Of a stretch of DNA of 64,000 bases, positions 8,824 through 16,946 are shown piece by piece (position 1 is the stretch's first letter; each line of letters begins with the position of its first letter). This stretch comes from JAUILH01 sp964230215 (GTDB lineage: Bacteria > Bacteroidota > Bacteroidia > Flavobacteriales_D > JAUILH01). The stretch is from NCBI GenBank assembly GCA_964230215.1, contig CAXRGQ010000001.1, positions 124,001-188,000 of the forward strand, in the 5' to 3' direction. Both the position numbers and the translations under genes were made by a program. Under the pieces are notes generated by a model, which did no database searches, was not told where the DNA came from, and saw nothing but the letters and a program-made list of their open reading frames with translations.

Positions 8824-8918
8824 GCTTGGTGAGGTAAACATTTACATTTATTTGCTGGATAATGGCGACCGAAGGAAGCCCATTATACTGCTAGTAAATG
8901 TTTATGATTACAAACCAA
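8824..8918. repeat. Long nested inverted repeat in the 331-bp gap before the barrel gene
   Basis: Three arms pair in register. TTGGT (8826-8830) pairs with ACCAA (8914-8918), TAAACATTTAC (8835-8845) with GTAAATGTTTA (8894-8904), and ATAATGG (8859-8865) with CCATTAT (8880-8886). The result is a hairpin of about 95 nt with a GC-rich apical loop. There is no U-tract, so it is not an ordinary terminator. It could be a structured RNA, an mRNA processing site or a small palindromic element. The rest of the gap 8747-9077 contains no ORF or clear promoter that I can defend. Confidence 0.6.
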
Positions 8919-9077
8919 CTAAAATGCGGAGACGGTACTAAACATGATAAAAACGCTTTCTTCATCCGCCCAAAAAGCCTCTACAAACCCCGATTGTATT
9001 GCATTTTAAGAATTTTTTATTTTTCTCTGTAACTAATCACTACTTGGTTCGTCCTACAATAAACAAAACAAGAAATT

Positions 9078-9881
9078 ATGAAAAATTCGGTACTTACTAT
9101 TGGTCTTAGTCTTTTAAGCTGCATATCCCTTGCACAAGAATCTGACGATACAACAAGAATTAACCTTGGAGATAAGACGGTGATTATTGTTAGTGATGAA
9201 TTAGATACAAATTACATTGAGTTTAACCCAAGTGACAATGAACCTGACGCAGATGATTATGCTAGATGGTCTGGGTTTTATTTAGGCGCAAATGGTCTGT
9301 TAACTCCGGACAACAGCACTACCCTTCCTGAAGAGGCGGAGTTTTTAGACGTGGATTACACAAAATCATTTACGGCTCAGCTTAACTTGTTTGAGTATAG
9401 AGTGAATCTTGGAACGCCTCATGTTGGTTTAACCACTGGGTTTGGTTTTGAGTTTAATAGATACGATATGAAAAGAAACAACCGTCTAATGTATAATAGT
9501 GATTCGGTTTGGGGTGCCATTGACACTACGGTAAGCTTTGATAAAAACTTCTTAAAGACAACGTATATTCAAGCGCCATTATTACTTGAATTCAATACGA
9601 GTAAAGACCCAGACAAAGGTTTTTATGTGGCAGCTGGTGTAGTAGCGGGATACAACATAGCAGCGAAGACTAAATACAAGTACGAGCTGAACGGCGATAA
9701 AAACAAAGACATTGTAAAAGGACACTACAACATTAATCCTTTTAAACTTTCAGCGACCGTCCGCATAGGCTTCCGTAATGTTACGCTCTTCGCAAACTAT
9801 GGTTTAACTAGTTTGTTTGAGAAGAGTCGTGCACCTGAAGTCAACACCTTCTCGGCAGGAATCATTCTCCTTCCCTTTTAA
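9078..9881 (+). CDS. Outer-membrane beta-barrel protein
   Basis: Residues 1-19 form a signal peptide ending SLAQ. The mature protein begins with an acidic segment (about 20-70). Alternating hydrophobic/aromatic strands then follow to a C-terminal strand ending in FSAGIILLPF, the pattern of Bacteroidota outer-membrane barrels (PorT-like/outer_membrane_beta-barrel group). At 267 aa it is about the size of an 8-strand barrel. It follows the sigma/anti-sigma-like pair on the same strand, and sigma regulons in this phylum often include such a barrel, but a direct link is inference. A terminator lies 27 bp after the stop codon. Confidence 0.8.
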   Translation: MKNSVLTIGLSLLSCISLAQESDDTTRINLGDKTVIIVSDELDTNYIEFNPSDNEPDADDYARWSGFYLGANGLLTPDNSTTLPEEAEFLDVDYTKSFTAQLNLFEYRVNLGTPHVGLTTGFGFEFNRYDMKRNNRLMYNSDSVWGAIDTTVSFDKNFLKTTYIQAPLLLEFNTSKDPDKGFYVAAGVVAGYNIAAKTKYKYELNGDKNKDIVKGHYNINPFKLSATVRIGFRNVTLFANYGLTSLFEKSRAPEVNTFSAGIILLPF

Positions 9882-9907
9882 ACCTAATCGCAACAACTAA
9901 AAGTAAG

Positions 9908-9940
9908 GGACTGCTCAGGACATGGGCGGTCCTTTTTTTT
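9908..9940 (+). terminator. Intrinsic terminator after the barrel gene
   Basis: The stem GGACTGC / GCGGTCC (one G-U pair) with an 11-nt loop is followed directly by eight T residues. Confidence 0.85.
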
Positions 9941-10146
9941 AGTTGACTGGTTGATTAGTTGACAAGAACAAGCTTATCGTGAGGACATCATAAATAATAA
10001 ATCATCAATCCCAACATCCACGAGCGGCGGATTATTTAGGTGCAATGTTCAACCAACGCTGCCTTCGCTCGCGGTAACGGTTGAAATCTATGGAGCCAAT
10101 AATGTTGATTGCTCACTATAGATTTCTCCGCAAGGTCCATCGGTCG

Positions 10147-10183
10147 CCATAGGCTTGCCGTCGGCACGGCGAAATGACTATGG
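10147..10183. repeat. Nested palindrome with REP-like form
   Basis: The outer arms are CCATAG (10147-10152) and CTATGG (10178-10183). The inner stem is GCCGT (10157-10161), loop CGGC, then ACGGC (10166-10170). No U-tract follows on either strand. Confidence 0.5.
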
Positions 10184-10208
10184 GGTATGGAATGTGATCA
10201 GTGCTAGC

Positions 10209-10260
10209 TACCGACTATTCAGTTGATTGGATCACTAGTTGACTAGTGGGGTCGTCGGTA
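10209..10260. repeat. Second nested palindrome
   Basis: The outer arms are TACCGAC (10209-10215) and GTCGGTA (10254-10260). The inner stem is CACTAG (10233-10238), loop TTGA, then CTAGTG (10243-10248). All arms pair perfectly. Confidence 0.5.
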
Positions 10261-10364
10261 TACGACAATATCGAATTTCAAATATCGAATCTCGAATTCA
10301 GAATCACTCCCTTCTTGCGATAATCCGTTTTTGAATATTCTTACTTGCTCATAGTTTTGGTTGT

Positions 10365-11069
10365 ATGAAAGCTCTTTTTCTTTTAGTTTTTATGAGTTGC
10401 TGTGCGGCTAATAGCATGACCGTATATTTTATTCCGGGTCTTGGCGTGGATAGTCGCGTATTTTCATATCTGGATATTGATAGTACAATTAATCAGGTGT
10501 ATCTAGAATGGCCCGAATGCTCCGAAACCGAAACGATGGAGAGCTATGCCGATAAGTTGATTGAACAAATGGACACCTCTAATGAGGTTGCTGTGGTAGG
10601 CTTATCTCTTGGTGGAATGGTAGCCGTAGAAATTGCCCATAAGTGCAAAAATGTACGTTGTATACTTCTTTCAAGCGCTGTTTGTACGGACGAGCTCCCA
10701 ATGCGCTATGAAATCTTCAGATATCTACCACTTTATGCATGGCTTAAAGATTACCATTTGAGAATTACTGGATATGCTATGTCTTATTTTATGTCTTTTC
10801 CAGATGACATTGCCAGTTTGTACGTAGAGATGTTGACAGATTATAAGGCACAGCAATTCAGGAGACAAACTGAAATGTTATTGAGATGGGAAAGACCTCA
10901 TTGTAGTATTAATGTATACCGAATTCATGGAGCAAAGGATCTCATCATCCCAGCAAAAAATATTCATACAGTTGATTTCCTTATAGAGGATGGAAGCCAT
11001 AAAATGGTTGTTACTCACGCGGACCAGATTAGTGAGCTGCTAAATGCTTTTTTTCGAAAGGCTTCTTAA
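10365..11069 (+). CDS. Alpha/beta hydrolase
   Basis: This is a serine hydrolase of unknown substrate. It has the opening FIPGLGVDSRVFSYL (oxyanion/first-loop region), the nucleophile elbow GLSLGG with Ser81, Asp192 in HGAKDLIIP and His212 in DGSHKM, giving a complete triad. Residues 1-16 (MKALFLLVFMSCCAAN) look like a short export signal with a Cys pair, so the protein could be periplasmic or lipid-anchored. Alternatively the true start is Met18 just before the conserved hydrolase core, and the protein is cytoplasmic. At 234 aa it is compact for the superfamily. It lies alone between the repeat patch and a membrane-protein gene on the same strand. Confidence 0.83.
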   Translation: MKALFLLVFMSCCAANSMTVYFIPGLGVDSRVFSYLDIDSTINQVYLEWPECSETETMESYADKLIEQMDTSNEVAVVGLSLGGMVAVEIAHKCKNVRCILLSSAVCTDELPMRYEIFRYLPLYAWLKDYHLRITGYAMSYFMSFPDDIASLYVEMLTDYKAQQFRRQTEMLLRWERPHCSINVYRIHGAKDLIIPAKNIHTVDFLIEDGSHKMVVTHADQISELLNAFFRKAS

Positions 11070-11119
11070 TAGCTGTCAAATCATTTCTATCTAATAAGCT
11101 GATTTAGTATCTTTAAGAT

Positions 11120-11827
11120 GTGTCAGGCTTTCGGGAGAATCCATATAAAAACCCATCTATTGATGTGTTCGGAGTTCGGGTAGATGAACCTGTTACCATG
11201 CTAACGGATCTTTTGGTTACTGCGGTTTGTATTTATGCATGGATTCGATTGCGCAAGCGAAAAGATGGCAGCCTTATCCACACATTCTATACCTACTTTT
11301 TCCTGACCATGGGAATAGCTACCGCATTGGGTGGACTGATTGGGCACAGTTTTAATTATGCATTGTCCATTTATTGGAAAATTCCGGGATGGTATGTTAG
11401 CATGGTTTCTATCGCATTGGCAGAACGAGCTTCTATTTTCTACGCTAAAAAGTTGATCAGTCCAGCATCAGCACGTTTTTTTAAATCGGTAAATGTCGTG
11501 GAACTCGTCACCTTTATGATAATATCGGTGCTTACGATGGACTTCTATTATGTTGTGGGGCACTCGGCCTACGGCATGCTGATAGTAGTAGCCGGATTTC
11601 AGGGATATGTGTTTTATAAGACTCGGCAAAAAGGAAGCTACTACTTTCTTATAGGCATACTTTGGTCTACTATTGGCGCTGTAGTTTACATACAAGAATG
11701 GGCCATAAGTAATTGGTTTAATCACATGGATATTGGTCATGTGCTTATGGCCTTAACCACCTATTACTGTTATCTAGGTGCTAAATACAATTTGGATGAT
11801 CCCGACTACAAAATAAAGTGGCGCTAG
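11120..11827 (+). CDS. Polytopic membrane protein, about seven spans, unknown function
   Basis: This is an inner-membrane protein of 235 aa with about seven hydrophobic segments. Polar residues sit inside some spans: GLIGHSFNY near residue 75 and NHMDIGHVLMAL near residue 205. Membrane-embedded His residues of this kind occur in the CREST group of membrane hydrolases (ceramidase/PAQR-like), but the similarity is faint and I do not claim the family. It starts with GTG. The next in-frame Met (residue 27) would cut off the conserved-looking N-terminal tail, and the overlapping ATG two bases upstream is in another frame. It lies 50 bp downstream of the hydrolase and may be co-transcribed with it. 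Confidence 0.72.
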   Translation: MSGFRENPYKNPSIDVFGVRVDEPVTMLTDLLVTAVCIYAWIRLRKRKDGSLIHTFYTYFFLTMGIATALGGLIGHSFNYALSIYWKIPGWYVSMVSIALAERASIFYAKKLISPASARFFKSVNVVELVTFMIISVLTMDFYYVVGHSAYGMLIVVAGFQGYVFYKTRQKGSYYFLIGILWSTIGAVVYIQEWAISNWFNHMDIGHVLMALTTYYCYLGAKYNLDDPDYKIKWR

Positions 11828-11852
11828 TATCACCGCTAAACGTCTCTAACAA

Positions 11853-12632
11853 CTAGATAGATGTTCGGTAACCTAAATGAAATTCTGCTCGACTCATTTT
11901 ATTTGAATTAACCCCGTTATCAATTAGGCTGACGCGGTCGAATCCCGCGAAAAATCCAGATTCATGATTAAGAGTCAAGTCCCAAAATAAAAAATGTGGC
12001 TTCTTATACCCTGGGATTTTAGCTGTTAGAGACTCATAATCATCCGTTACTTTTGGTTGAAGATATGAGATATCATAGCTAGCAATGAAACTTAGGGCGA
12101 ACCCTCCAAAACCCATATCTGCAAACAAGCATGGTCCCGCAGTCCAATGCCACCCAGAAGGTTCTTGCCAGGTGATGCCCTCAAAATAATCTCCGTTTGA
12201 ATTCGCGTATAAGGGGATATCAATGATATAATCTGCAAAGCTTCCTCCTAATCCAACACAAACATTGTCGGTCGCAAACAAATTGAGTCCCACCTTATGC
12301 CATGTAAACCCAGTAAAATCAATTCTTGGATCTGTTCCCGTTCCTTCGAACAACTCCCCTGCTTTATGGAATAAATCATGGGCCCATTTCATTTTAAGAT
12401 GATACCGTAAAGTAAATGGTTCAAAGTTGTAGTACGAAAAATCTATTCCTATTCCGAAATAAGCACCTTCTTTTGCTGCTTCAGGATACAAGGTTTCGTT
12501 ACTTTTGATTGCACTTAACCCCATGGTAAAACCCACCATTCCTTGACTTGTCACATTGTGATCAGGTAACTGTGCGCTACCATCTTGTCTATATACTATA
12601 CATAGAACAAGTATTAAAATCAGTCTTTGCAT
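11853..12632 (-). CDS. Exported beta-rich envelope protein, unknown function
   Basis: The signal peptide is about residues 1-20 (ending GSAQ). The mature protein has alternating aromatic and glycine-rich strands (GMVGFTMGLSAI, GAYFGIGIDFSYYNF, WHWTAGPCLFADMGFGGFAL) and ends AEFHLGYRTSI, suggesting an outer-membrane barrel of about 240 aa. I recognise no specific family. It lies 54 bp downstream of the last gene of the sulfur operon on the same strand. Read-through expression is possible, but no sequence feature ties it to sulfur metabolism. It converges with the polytopic membrane protein gene. Confidence 0.72.
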   Translation of the reverse strand: MQRLILILVLCIVYRQDGSAQLPDHNVTSQGMVGFTMGLSAIKSNETLYPEAAKEGAYFGIGIDFSYYNFEPFTLRYHLKMKWAHDLFHKAGELFEGTGTDPRIDFTGFTWHKVGLNLFATDNVCVGLGGSFADYIIDIPLYANSNGDYFEGITWQEPSGWHWTAGPCLFADMGFGGFALSFIASYDISYLQPKVTDDYESLTAKIPGYKKPHFLFWDLTLNHESGFFAGFDRVSLIDNGVNSNKMSRAEFHLGYRTSI

Positions 12633-12686
12633 AGCTACAAATTAAAGCGTATTACACCAAATCGCTACTCCGTATTTTACCGTAAT

Positions 12687-13376
12687 TTACAAGTGCAAAC
12701 CACACTCTGTTTTAGGACTGTTATTCCATCTGCCTTCGCGATCTTCACCGGGTTGCGTACAATGAGTACAACCAATCGAAAAGTAGCCTTTTGACTTTAG
12801 CGGATGAAATGGCAAGTGATGTTCTTTAATAAAATTATCACGCTCCTCAGCCGTAATATCTAACAATGGATAGAACTTAATCATGTCGCCACGCTCCTCA
12901 AAAATATCCAAACTAGCTCTATGGTCGCTTTGCCATTGCATCAATCCAGACACCCATATTTTATATTTCTCCTTGACTTTTTCTAATGGTTCAACTTTGT
13001 TAATTGAGCAGCAAAAATCTGGGTCTTTTTTCCATGTCTCATCCTTGGTTGTGAATTCGTGTTTAAACTTTTCAGCGCGCACACTTTCCACTTTCAAATC
13101 ATATAACTGAGTTAGGTATTCTTTATAAATAAGGGTTTCTTTAAAGTGATACCCCGTATCGATAAAATAGATTTTCTGCTGACTATTCACATCTGAGAAT
13201 ACCTTTAATAAAAACGCAGAGGTGGCTGCAAACGAAGATGTCAGCATTACATCAGCTTGATCAAAATCTTTATACAATTCCTCAACTCTCTCGTGCACGC
13301 TTAAGGATCTGTACTTTTTGTTAAGCGCTTTTATATCCAATCCTTCTATTACTTCTTTATTCTCCATTATTCTCAA
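12687..13376 (-). CDS. cysH: Phosphoadenylyl/adenylyl-sulfate reductase
   Basis: This enzyme reduces activated sulfate (APS or PAPS) to sulfite in assimilatory sulfate reduction, in the cytoplasm. It has the PP-loop-like MLTSSFAATSAFLL segment (about 44-57). Two Cys pairs are visible, Cys122-Cys123 in FCCSINKVEPL and Cys203/Cys206 in GCTHCTQPG; this set normally holds a [4Fe-4S] cluster and points to APS-type reductases. The catalytic Cys225 lies in ECGLHL at the C-terminus. Unusually, the nucleotide-binding stretch reads GLMQWQSDHRA, where relatives usually have Arg after GL. It is the last gene of the operon; its start overlaps cysM by 20 bp (an in-frame Met three codons later would reduce this). 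ATP sulfurylase is not in the window. Confidence 0.94.
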   Translation of the reverse strand: MRIMENKEVIEGLDIKALNKKYRSLSVHERVEELYKDFDQADVMLTSSFAATSAFLLKVFSDVNSQQKIYFIDTGYHFKETLIYKEYLTQLYDLKVESVRAEKFKHEFTTKDETWKKDPDFCCSINKVEPLEKVKEKYKIWVSGLMQWQSDHRASLDIFEERGDMIKFYPLLDITAEERDNFIKEHHLPFHPLKSKGYFSIGCTHCTQPGEDREGRWNNSPKTECGLHL

Positions 13377-14247
13377 ATATTCCAGAGCTTAAATATCTAT
13401 CGCCTCTATCGCAAGCGATAAATACAATTACTCCATTTGTTAATTCACTCGCAAGTTTTCTAGCAATGCTATAGGCCCCTCCACTGCTGACACCTGCAAA
13501 CACCCCTTCTTCTTTTGCAAGGATATTGGCATGACGCACAGCTTCTTTGAGGGAAATCTCCTGCGTAGAATCTACCCGCAAAGGTTCAAAAATTTCTGGT
13601 ATAAACGCTTTTGTCCATCGTCTAATTCCGGGAATTGATTCCCCATCCACAGGCTGGGCGCCAATTATTTGCACCTCAGGATTTTTTGACTTAAGGAATT
13701 TTGAAACTCCCATAATCGTTCCTGTTGTCCCCATAGCAGACACAAAATGAGTGATTTCTCCATTAGTATCTTCCCAAATTTCAGGTCCTGTTGTCTTAAA
13801 GTGAGCCAAGGGATTGTTATTGTTCGCAAACTGATTTAGCACATGATAACCTTCTTCTTTTGCTATTTTTAGTGCTTGCTCCCGTGCAAATTCAATTGTC
13901 TTATCCGAAGGTGTTAAAATTAAATCTGCCCCGTATGCTCTCATAACTTGTTTTCTCTCTTCTGTTGAGTTTTCAGGCATAAGCAGCTTGACATTTACAC
14001 CCAGTTGTTGCCCCATCAGTGCAAGTGCAATTCCTGTGTTTCCGCTGGTGGCTTCAATAATCGTATCACCCGCTTTTATTTTACCCGACTCAAGAGCGTC
14101 ATTGATCATAAAATAGGCCGCTCTATCCTTAACGCTGCCTGCAGGATTATTACCTTCTAGCTTTGCAAATACCTTCACATTTGGGTTAGATGTGGCGTGT
14201 TTTAACTCTATTAATGGCGTTTTTCCTACACTATGTTCTATTCTCAT
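13357..14247 (-). CDS. cysM: Cysteine synthase, CysM type
   Basis: This PLP enzyme joins O-acetylserine with sulfide (or thiosulfate) to make cysteine. PLP Lys40 lies in NPAGSVKDRAA, and the phosphate/substrate loop TSGNTG is at 66-71. A second PLP-phosphate loop near 175-180 has GTTGT, and GVSSGG lies near residue 256. The C-terminal block ACDRGDRYLSSGIF is typical of the CysM branch, and 296 aa is the usual CysM length. It overlaps cysE by 4 bp (ATGA type) upstream and cysH downstream, so translation of the three is coupled. Its substrate is made by the upstream cysE product. Confidence 0.95.
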   Translation of the reverse strand: MRIEHSVGKTPLIELKHATSNPNVKVFAKLEGNNPAGSVKDRAAYFMINDALESGKIKAGDTIIEATSGNTGIALALMGQQLGVNVKLLMPENSTEERKQVMRAYGADLILTPSDKTIEFAREQALKIAKEEGYHVLNQFANNNNPLAHFKTTGPEIWEDTNGEITHFVSAMGTTGTIMGVSKFLKSKNPEVQIIGAQPVDGESIPGIRRWTKAFIPEIFEPLRVDSTQEISLKEAVRHANILAKEEGVFAGVSSGGAYSIARKLASELTNGVIVFIACDRGDRYLSSGIFENNGE

Positions 14248-14993
14248 GATGCTTTTTGTGTTGTAATATTCCTCACTAGAATATCCTGTTTAAATGTAAG
14301 TTTAGTGAAGGGCGCGACCGGCTTAGTTACCCATGTATTTCCTCCGATCACACTCCCCTCTCCAATAACTGTATCGCCGCCCAAAATAGTGGCTTGCGCG
14401 TAGATTACTACATTGTCTTCAATTGTAGGGTGTCTCTTTTTACTCGCAGCCTCCTTGTTTACGCTTATGGCTCCCAAGGTAACACCTTGATAAATTTTGA
14501 CATTGTTTCCAATCTCAGAGGTTTCTCCAATAACAATACCAGTGCCATGATCAATGCAAAGTCCTTTACCTATTTTTGCAGATGGATGAATATCAATGCC
14601 GGTTTTGCTGTGTGCATATTCGGTTATGATTCTAGGTATAAGTTCGATTCCCAACTTATCTAATTCATGCGCCACCCTATAAGCGGCAACGGCATAAAAC
14701 CCTGGGTAGGATAATATCACTTCTAAATATGATTTCGCTGCAGGATCACCGTCATAATGTGCTTTTAAATCTTCATCTAGCAATTGTTTAATATGATCTG
14801 TGCGGTTAAAAAAGGCATCTGCCATTGATTTAGGGTTTATTGGTTTTACACCTAAATTGCTTTTAAACAATATGACCAAATCATCATATAAATTACTCGT
14901 ATGACTATAATCTTCCTCTGGAAGACCTAATCTAACCGGATAAAAGGCGTTAAACAGTTCATCAAAAAACGCCGCTACTCTTTCTGTATACAT
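14244..14993 (-). CDS. cysE: Serine O-acetyltransferase
   Basis: This enzyme makes O-acetylserine from serine and acetyl-CoA, the carbon acceptor for cysteine synthesis. The N-terminal helical domain is followed by a left-handed beta-helix with hexapeptide repeats (IDIHPSAKIGKGLCIDHGTG, then VIGETSEIGNNVKIYQGVTLG). A His-containing active-site loop (DHGTG) is visible. The longest frame adds 31 residues upstream, but these lie inside the ferredoxin gene in another frame and look unlike coding. I use the Met at MYTERVAAFF, 11 bp after the ferredoxin stop, giving 249 aa. The stop overlaps the cysM start by 4 bp. Confidence 0.94.
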   Translation of the reverse strand: MYTERVAAFFDELFNAFYPVRLGLPEEDYSHTSNLYDDLVILFKSNLGVKPINPKSMADAFFNRTDHIKQLLDEDLKAHYDGDPAAKSYLEVILSYPGFYAVAAYRVAHELDKLGIELIPRIITEYAHSKTGIDIHPSAKIGKGLCIDHGTGIVIGETSEIGNNVKIYQGVTLGAISVNKEAASKKRHPTIEDNVVIYAQATILGGDTVIGEGSVIGGNTWVTKPVAPFTKLTFKQDILVRNITTQKAS

Positions 14994-15004
14994 ATTATTT
15001 TTTT

Positions 15005-15343
15005 TTACCAATCGTTTGTTTCTACTAACTCGGGAGCGAGCCGAACCACAAGTCCATCGAGCTCCAATCCTAATTTTATTTGACATCCAAGCCTGCTGTT
15101 ATCTTCTACATACCATGCTTCATCTAACATTGCTTGTTCATCATCACTGCGTTCTGTCAATTCATGTGATGACTCCACATATACTTGACATGAAGCGCAC
15201 AAGGCCATTCCTCCGCATGTGCCTTCCACAGGTAGTTCATACGATTTACAAACCTCCATCAGATTTAGCCCCATATCAGTTGGGCACTCTACTTGATGAG
15301 TTTCTTGGTTTCTATCTATTATTGTGATTGTTATTGTACTCAT
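15005..15343 (-). CDS. [2Fe-2S] ferredoxin
   Basis: This is a small soluble electron carrier, probably delivering electrons from the upstream reductase to sulfite reductase and perhaps the APS reductase. Counted from an upstream Met at 15355, the cluster ligands are Cys47, Cys53, Cys56 (C-x5-C-x2-C, TCGGMALCASC) and Cys91 (LGCQ), the adrenodoxin-like spacing. I start at MSTITITI, one base after the reductase stop; starting four codons earlier would overlap that gene by 11 bp. A GGAG sits 3 nt before the earlier ATG, so the choice is open. Length is 112 or 116 aa, normal for the family. Confidence 0.92.
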   Translation of the reverse strand: MSTITITIIDRNQETHQVECPTDMGLNLMEVCKSYELPVEGTCGGMALCASCQVYVESSHELTERSDDEQAMLDEAWYVEDNSRLGCQIKLGLELDGLVVRLAPELVETNDW

Positions 15344-15344
15344 C

Positions 15345-16355
15345 TTAAAAAGCATTAACTCCGTTTACCGTAGTGTATTTCAAGACATTTTTCTTGTCCG
15401 GATAGATTCGCTTAAATGCAGATTGCGCCATAATTGCAGCTTCATGAAACCCACACAATATTAGTTTTAGTTTACCTGGATAGGTATTTACATCACCAAC
15501 TGCATATATTCCTGGACGATTAGTAGAGTAATCAGTAGCATTATCTACTACAATCGCATTCTTGTCGATTTCCAATCCCCAATTCGCAATGGGACCTAGC
15601 TTAGGCGTTAAGCCAAATAAGGGTAACCATGCGTCAGTTTGTAAACTTTCACGCTCTCCTGACTTATGAAAAACCTCAACCGAATTCAATACACCATTGC
15701 CTGCAATTCGCTTAATCTCAGCATCAGTTAAGAGGCGAATTTTACCTTGCTCTGCGTAATTAATGGCCGTTTGAACTGAATCTGGATGTGCTCTAAAACT
15801 CTGACTTCTGTGAACTAAACTCACACTTTTAGCGCCATTATCGGCGAGATAAATAGACCAATCTAATGCGCTATCGCCGCCTCCACTTATCACCACATCT
15901 TTTCCTCTATATTCCTCAGGGTTTTTAATAATGTAGGCTATGCCTCTATCTTCAAACCTTGCAAGATCTTGAATGGGTGGTTTTCGAGGAACAAATACAC
16001 CCAATCCGCCTGCAATGACAACAACTGGAGCGTGATGTTTGGTTCCCTTATTCGTTGTTACGATAAACGAACCGCCTTCCTGCTCATCAATATCAACTGC
16101 AGCTTCACCAAGGGTAAACCCTGGTTTAAATGGTTCGATTTGCTTTAATAGATTATCAACCAAATCTCCAGCAAGCACTTCAGGGTAACCCGGAATATCA
16201 TAAATCGGTTTTTTGGGGTAGATTTCTGCACATTGCCCGCCGGGTTGTGGAAGGGTATCTATAAGGTGCGAACGCAGTTTCAACAGACCCAATTCAAACA
16301 CAGTAAAAAGGCCTACAGGTCCCGCTCCAATTATGAGTACATCTGTCTTAATCAT
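15345..16355 (-). CDS. Ferredoxin-NADP(+) reductase, thioredoxin-reductase-like type
   Basis: This FAD enzyme passes electrons from NADPH to ferredoxin. The FAD-binding GAGPVG motif is at residues 10-15, LPQPGGQC lies near 34-41, and the second nucleotide fold ISGGGDSALDW lies near 153. The C-terminal FAD contact is AVGDVNTYPGKLKLIL. No CxxC redox pair is present at the thioredoxin-reductase position, which separates this group from true thioredoxin reductases. At 336 aa it has the usual length. It sits between the siroheme gene (3 bp away) and the ferredoxin gene, so the operon supplies a complete NADPH to ferredoxin to sulfite reductase chain (inference from order). Confidence 0.92.
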   Translation of the reverse strand: MIKTDVLIIGAGPVGLFTVFELGLLKLRSHLIDTLPQPGGQCAEIYPKKPIYDIPGYPEVLAGDLVDNLLKQIEPFKPGFTLGEAAVDIDEQEGGSFIVTTNKGTKHHAPVVVIAGGLGVFVPRKPPIQDLARFEDRGIAYIIKNPEEYRGKDVVISGGGDSALDWSIYLADNGAKSVSLVHRSQSFRAHPDSVQTAINYAEQGKIRLLTDAEIKRIAGNGVLNSVEVFHKSGERESLQTDAWLPLFGLTPKLGPIANWGLEIDKNAIVVDNATDYSTNRPGIYAVGDVNTYPGKLKLILCGFHEAAIMAQSAFKRIYPDKKNVLKYTTVNGVNAF

Positions 16356-16358
16356 GAT

Positions 16359-16937
16359 TTAGTTTTTTGAAATAAATGATTCGGTTAACAAGTTCAAATG
16401 CTCTACTTTTTGTTCAAAATCCATTTTTAAATCTTTGCGATAGTCATTGAGATTATCCAATAAGGCATCCGTTTCATCTGGAATAATATCTTCTAGCAGT
16501 TGGCGAATTCTTTTGGCCATTGTAGGCGATTTTCCGTTGGTTGAAATAGCAATCTTTAGATTTCCTTTAGTTACAATTCCACCCAAATAAAAATCACATA
16601 ACTCAGGTGTATCTGCTACATTCGTCAACAGGTGTTGAGATTTAGCTAAACCGTAAACATATCTATTCAATTCACGATCATTTGTAGCTGCAATCACTAT
16701 ATCCTTGCCCATTAAATCGCTTGATTTGAACTTTCGACGGTGCAATCTTACATTCTTTTTTCGCTCAAGAATCTCGATATCATATATTATATCGGGCGCT
16801 ACCAATTCTATATTGGCTGTTGGACTCGACTTTAGCAAGAAAGTTATTTTCTCTAGCGCTACCTTCCCACCTCCTACAATTATAAAGTTAAGGCGCTCTG
16901 CCTTCAAGAAAATTGGGTATAAATTATTTCGTTTCAT
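16359..16937 (-). CDS. Precorrin-2 dehydrogenase (siroheme synthase N-terminal type)
   Basis: This enzyme oxidises precorrin-2 to sirohydrochlorin with NAD and may also insert iron, as in the N-terminal half of CysG or yeast Met8. It has the opening NLYPIFLKAERLNFIIVGGG with the nucleotide-binding GGGKVALEK. ATNDRELN lies near residue 83, and the characteristic FYLGGIVTKGNLKIAISTNGKSP block at about 121-143 is followed by the helical dimer domain. The length (192 aa) matches stand-alone enzymes. It lies between cobA (9 bp) and the ferredoxin reductase, supplying siroheme for the sulfite reductase encoded first in the operon. Confidence 0.93.
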   Translation of the reverse strand: MKRNNLYPIFLKAERLNFIIVGGGKVALEKITFLLKSSPTANIELVAPDIIYDIEILERKKNVRLHRRKFKSSDLMGKDIVIAATNDRELNRYVYGLAKSQHLLTNVADTPELCDFYLGGIVTKGNLKIAISTNGKSPTMAKRIRQLLEDIIPDETDALLDNLNDYRKDLKMDFEQKVEHLNLLTESFISKN

Positions 16938-16946
16938 TTCCTTTAG

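Larger units (their letters stand above)
9941..10330. repeat. Patch of short degenerate repeats and palindromes in a 483-bp gene-free gap
   Basis: The gap contains three kinds of repeated word and no convincing ORF. The first is a TTGA(C/T)T(A/G)GTTGA-like phrase at 9942-9963 and again at 10221-10243. The second is a TCGAAT-based phrase repeated four times at about 10271-10306. The third is a stretch resembling the dispersed Bacteroidota motif of the form agatttctcc...cgaaatgac (10128-10178). Two compact nested palindromes inside are listed separately. The patch looks like accumulated intergenic repeat debris rather than a gene. Confidence 0.5.

Noticed and set aside
10365..10420. Alpha/beta hydrolase as a classical lipoprotein
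   Set aside because: The FMSCC segment does not match a normal lipobox, and the conserved hydrolase core starts at Met18, so lipidation is only a possibility.
14994..15086. 31-residue N-terminal extension of cysE
   Set aside because: It lies wholly within the ferredoxin gene in another frame, has an Arg/Ser-rich composition, and precedes a good Met start.
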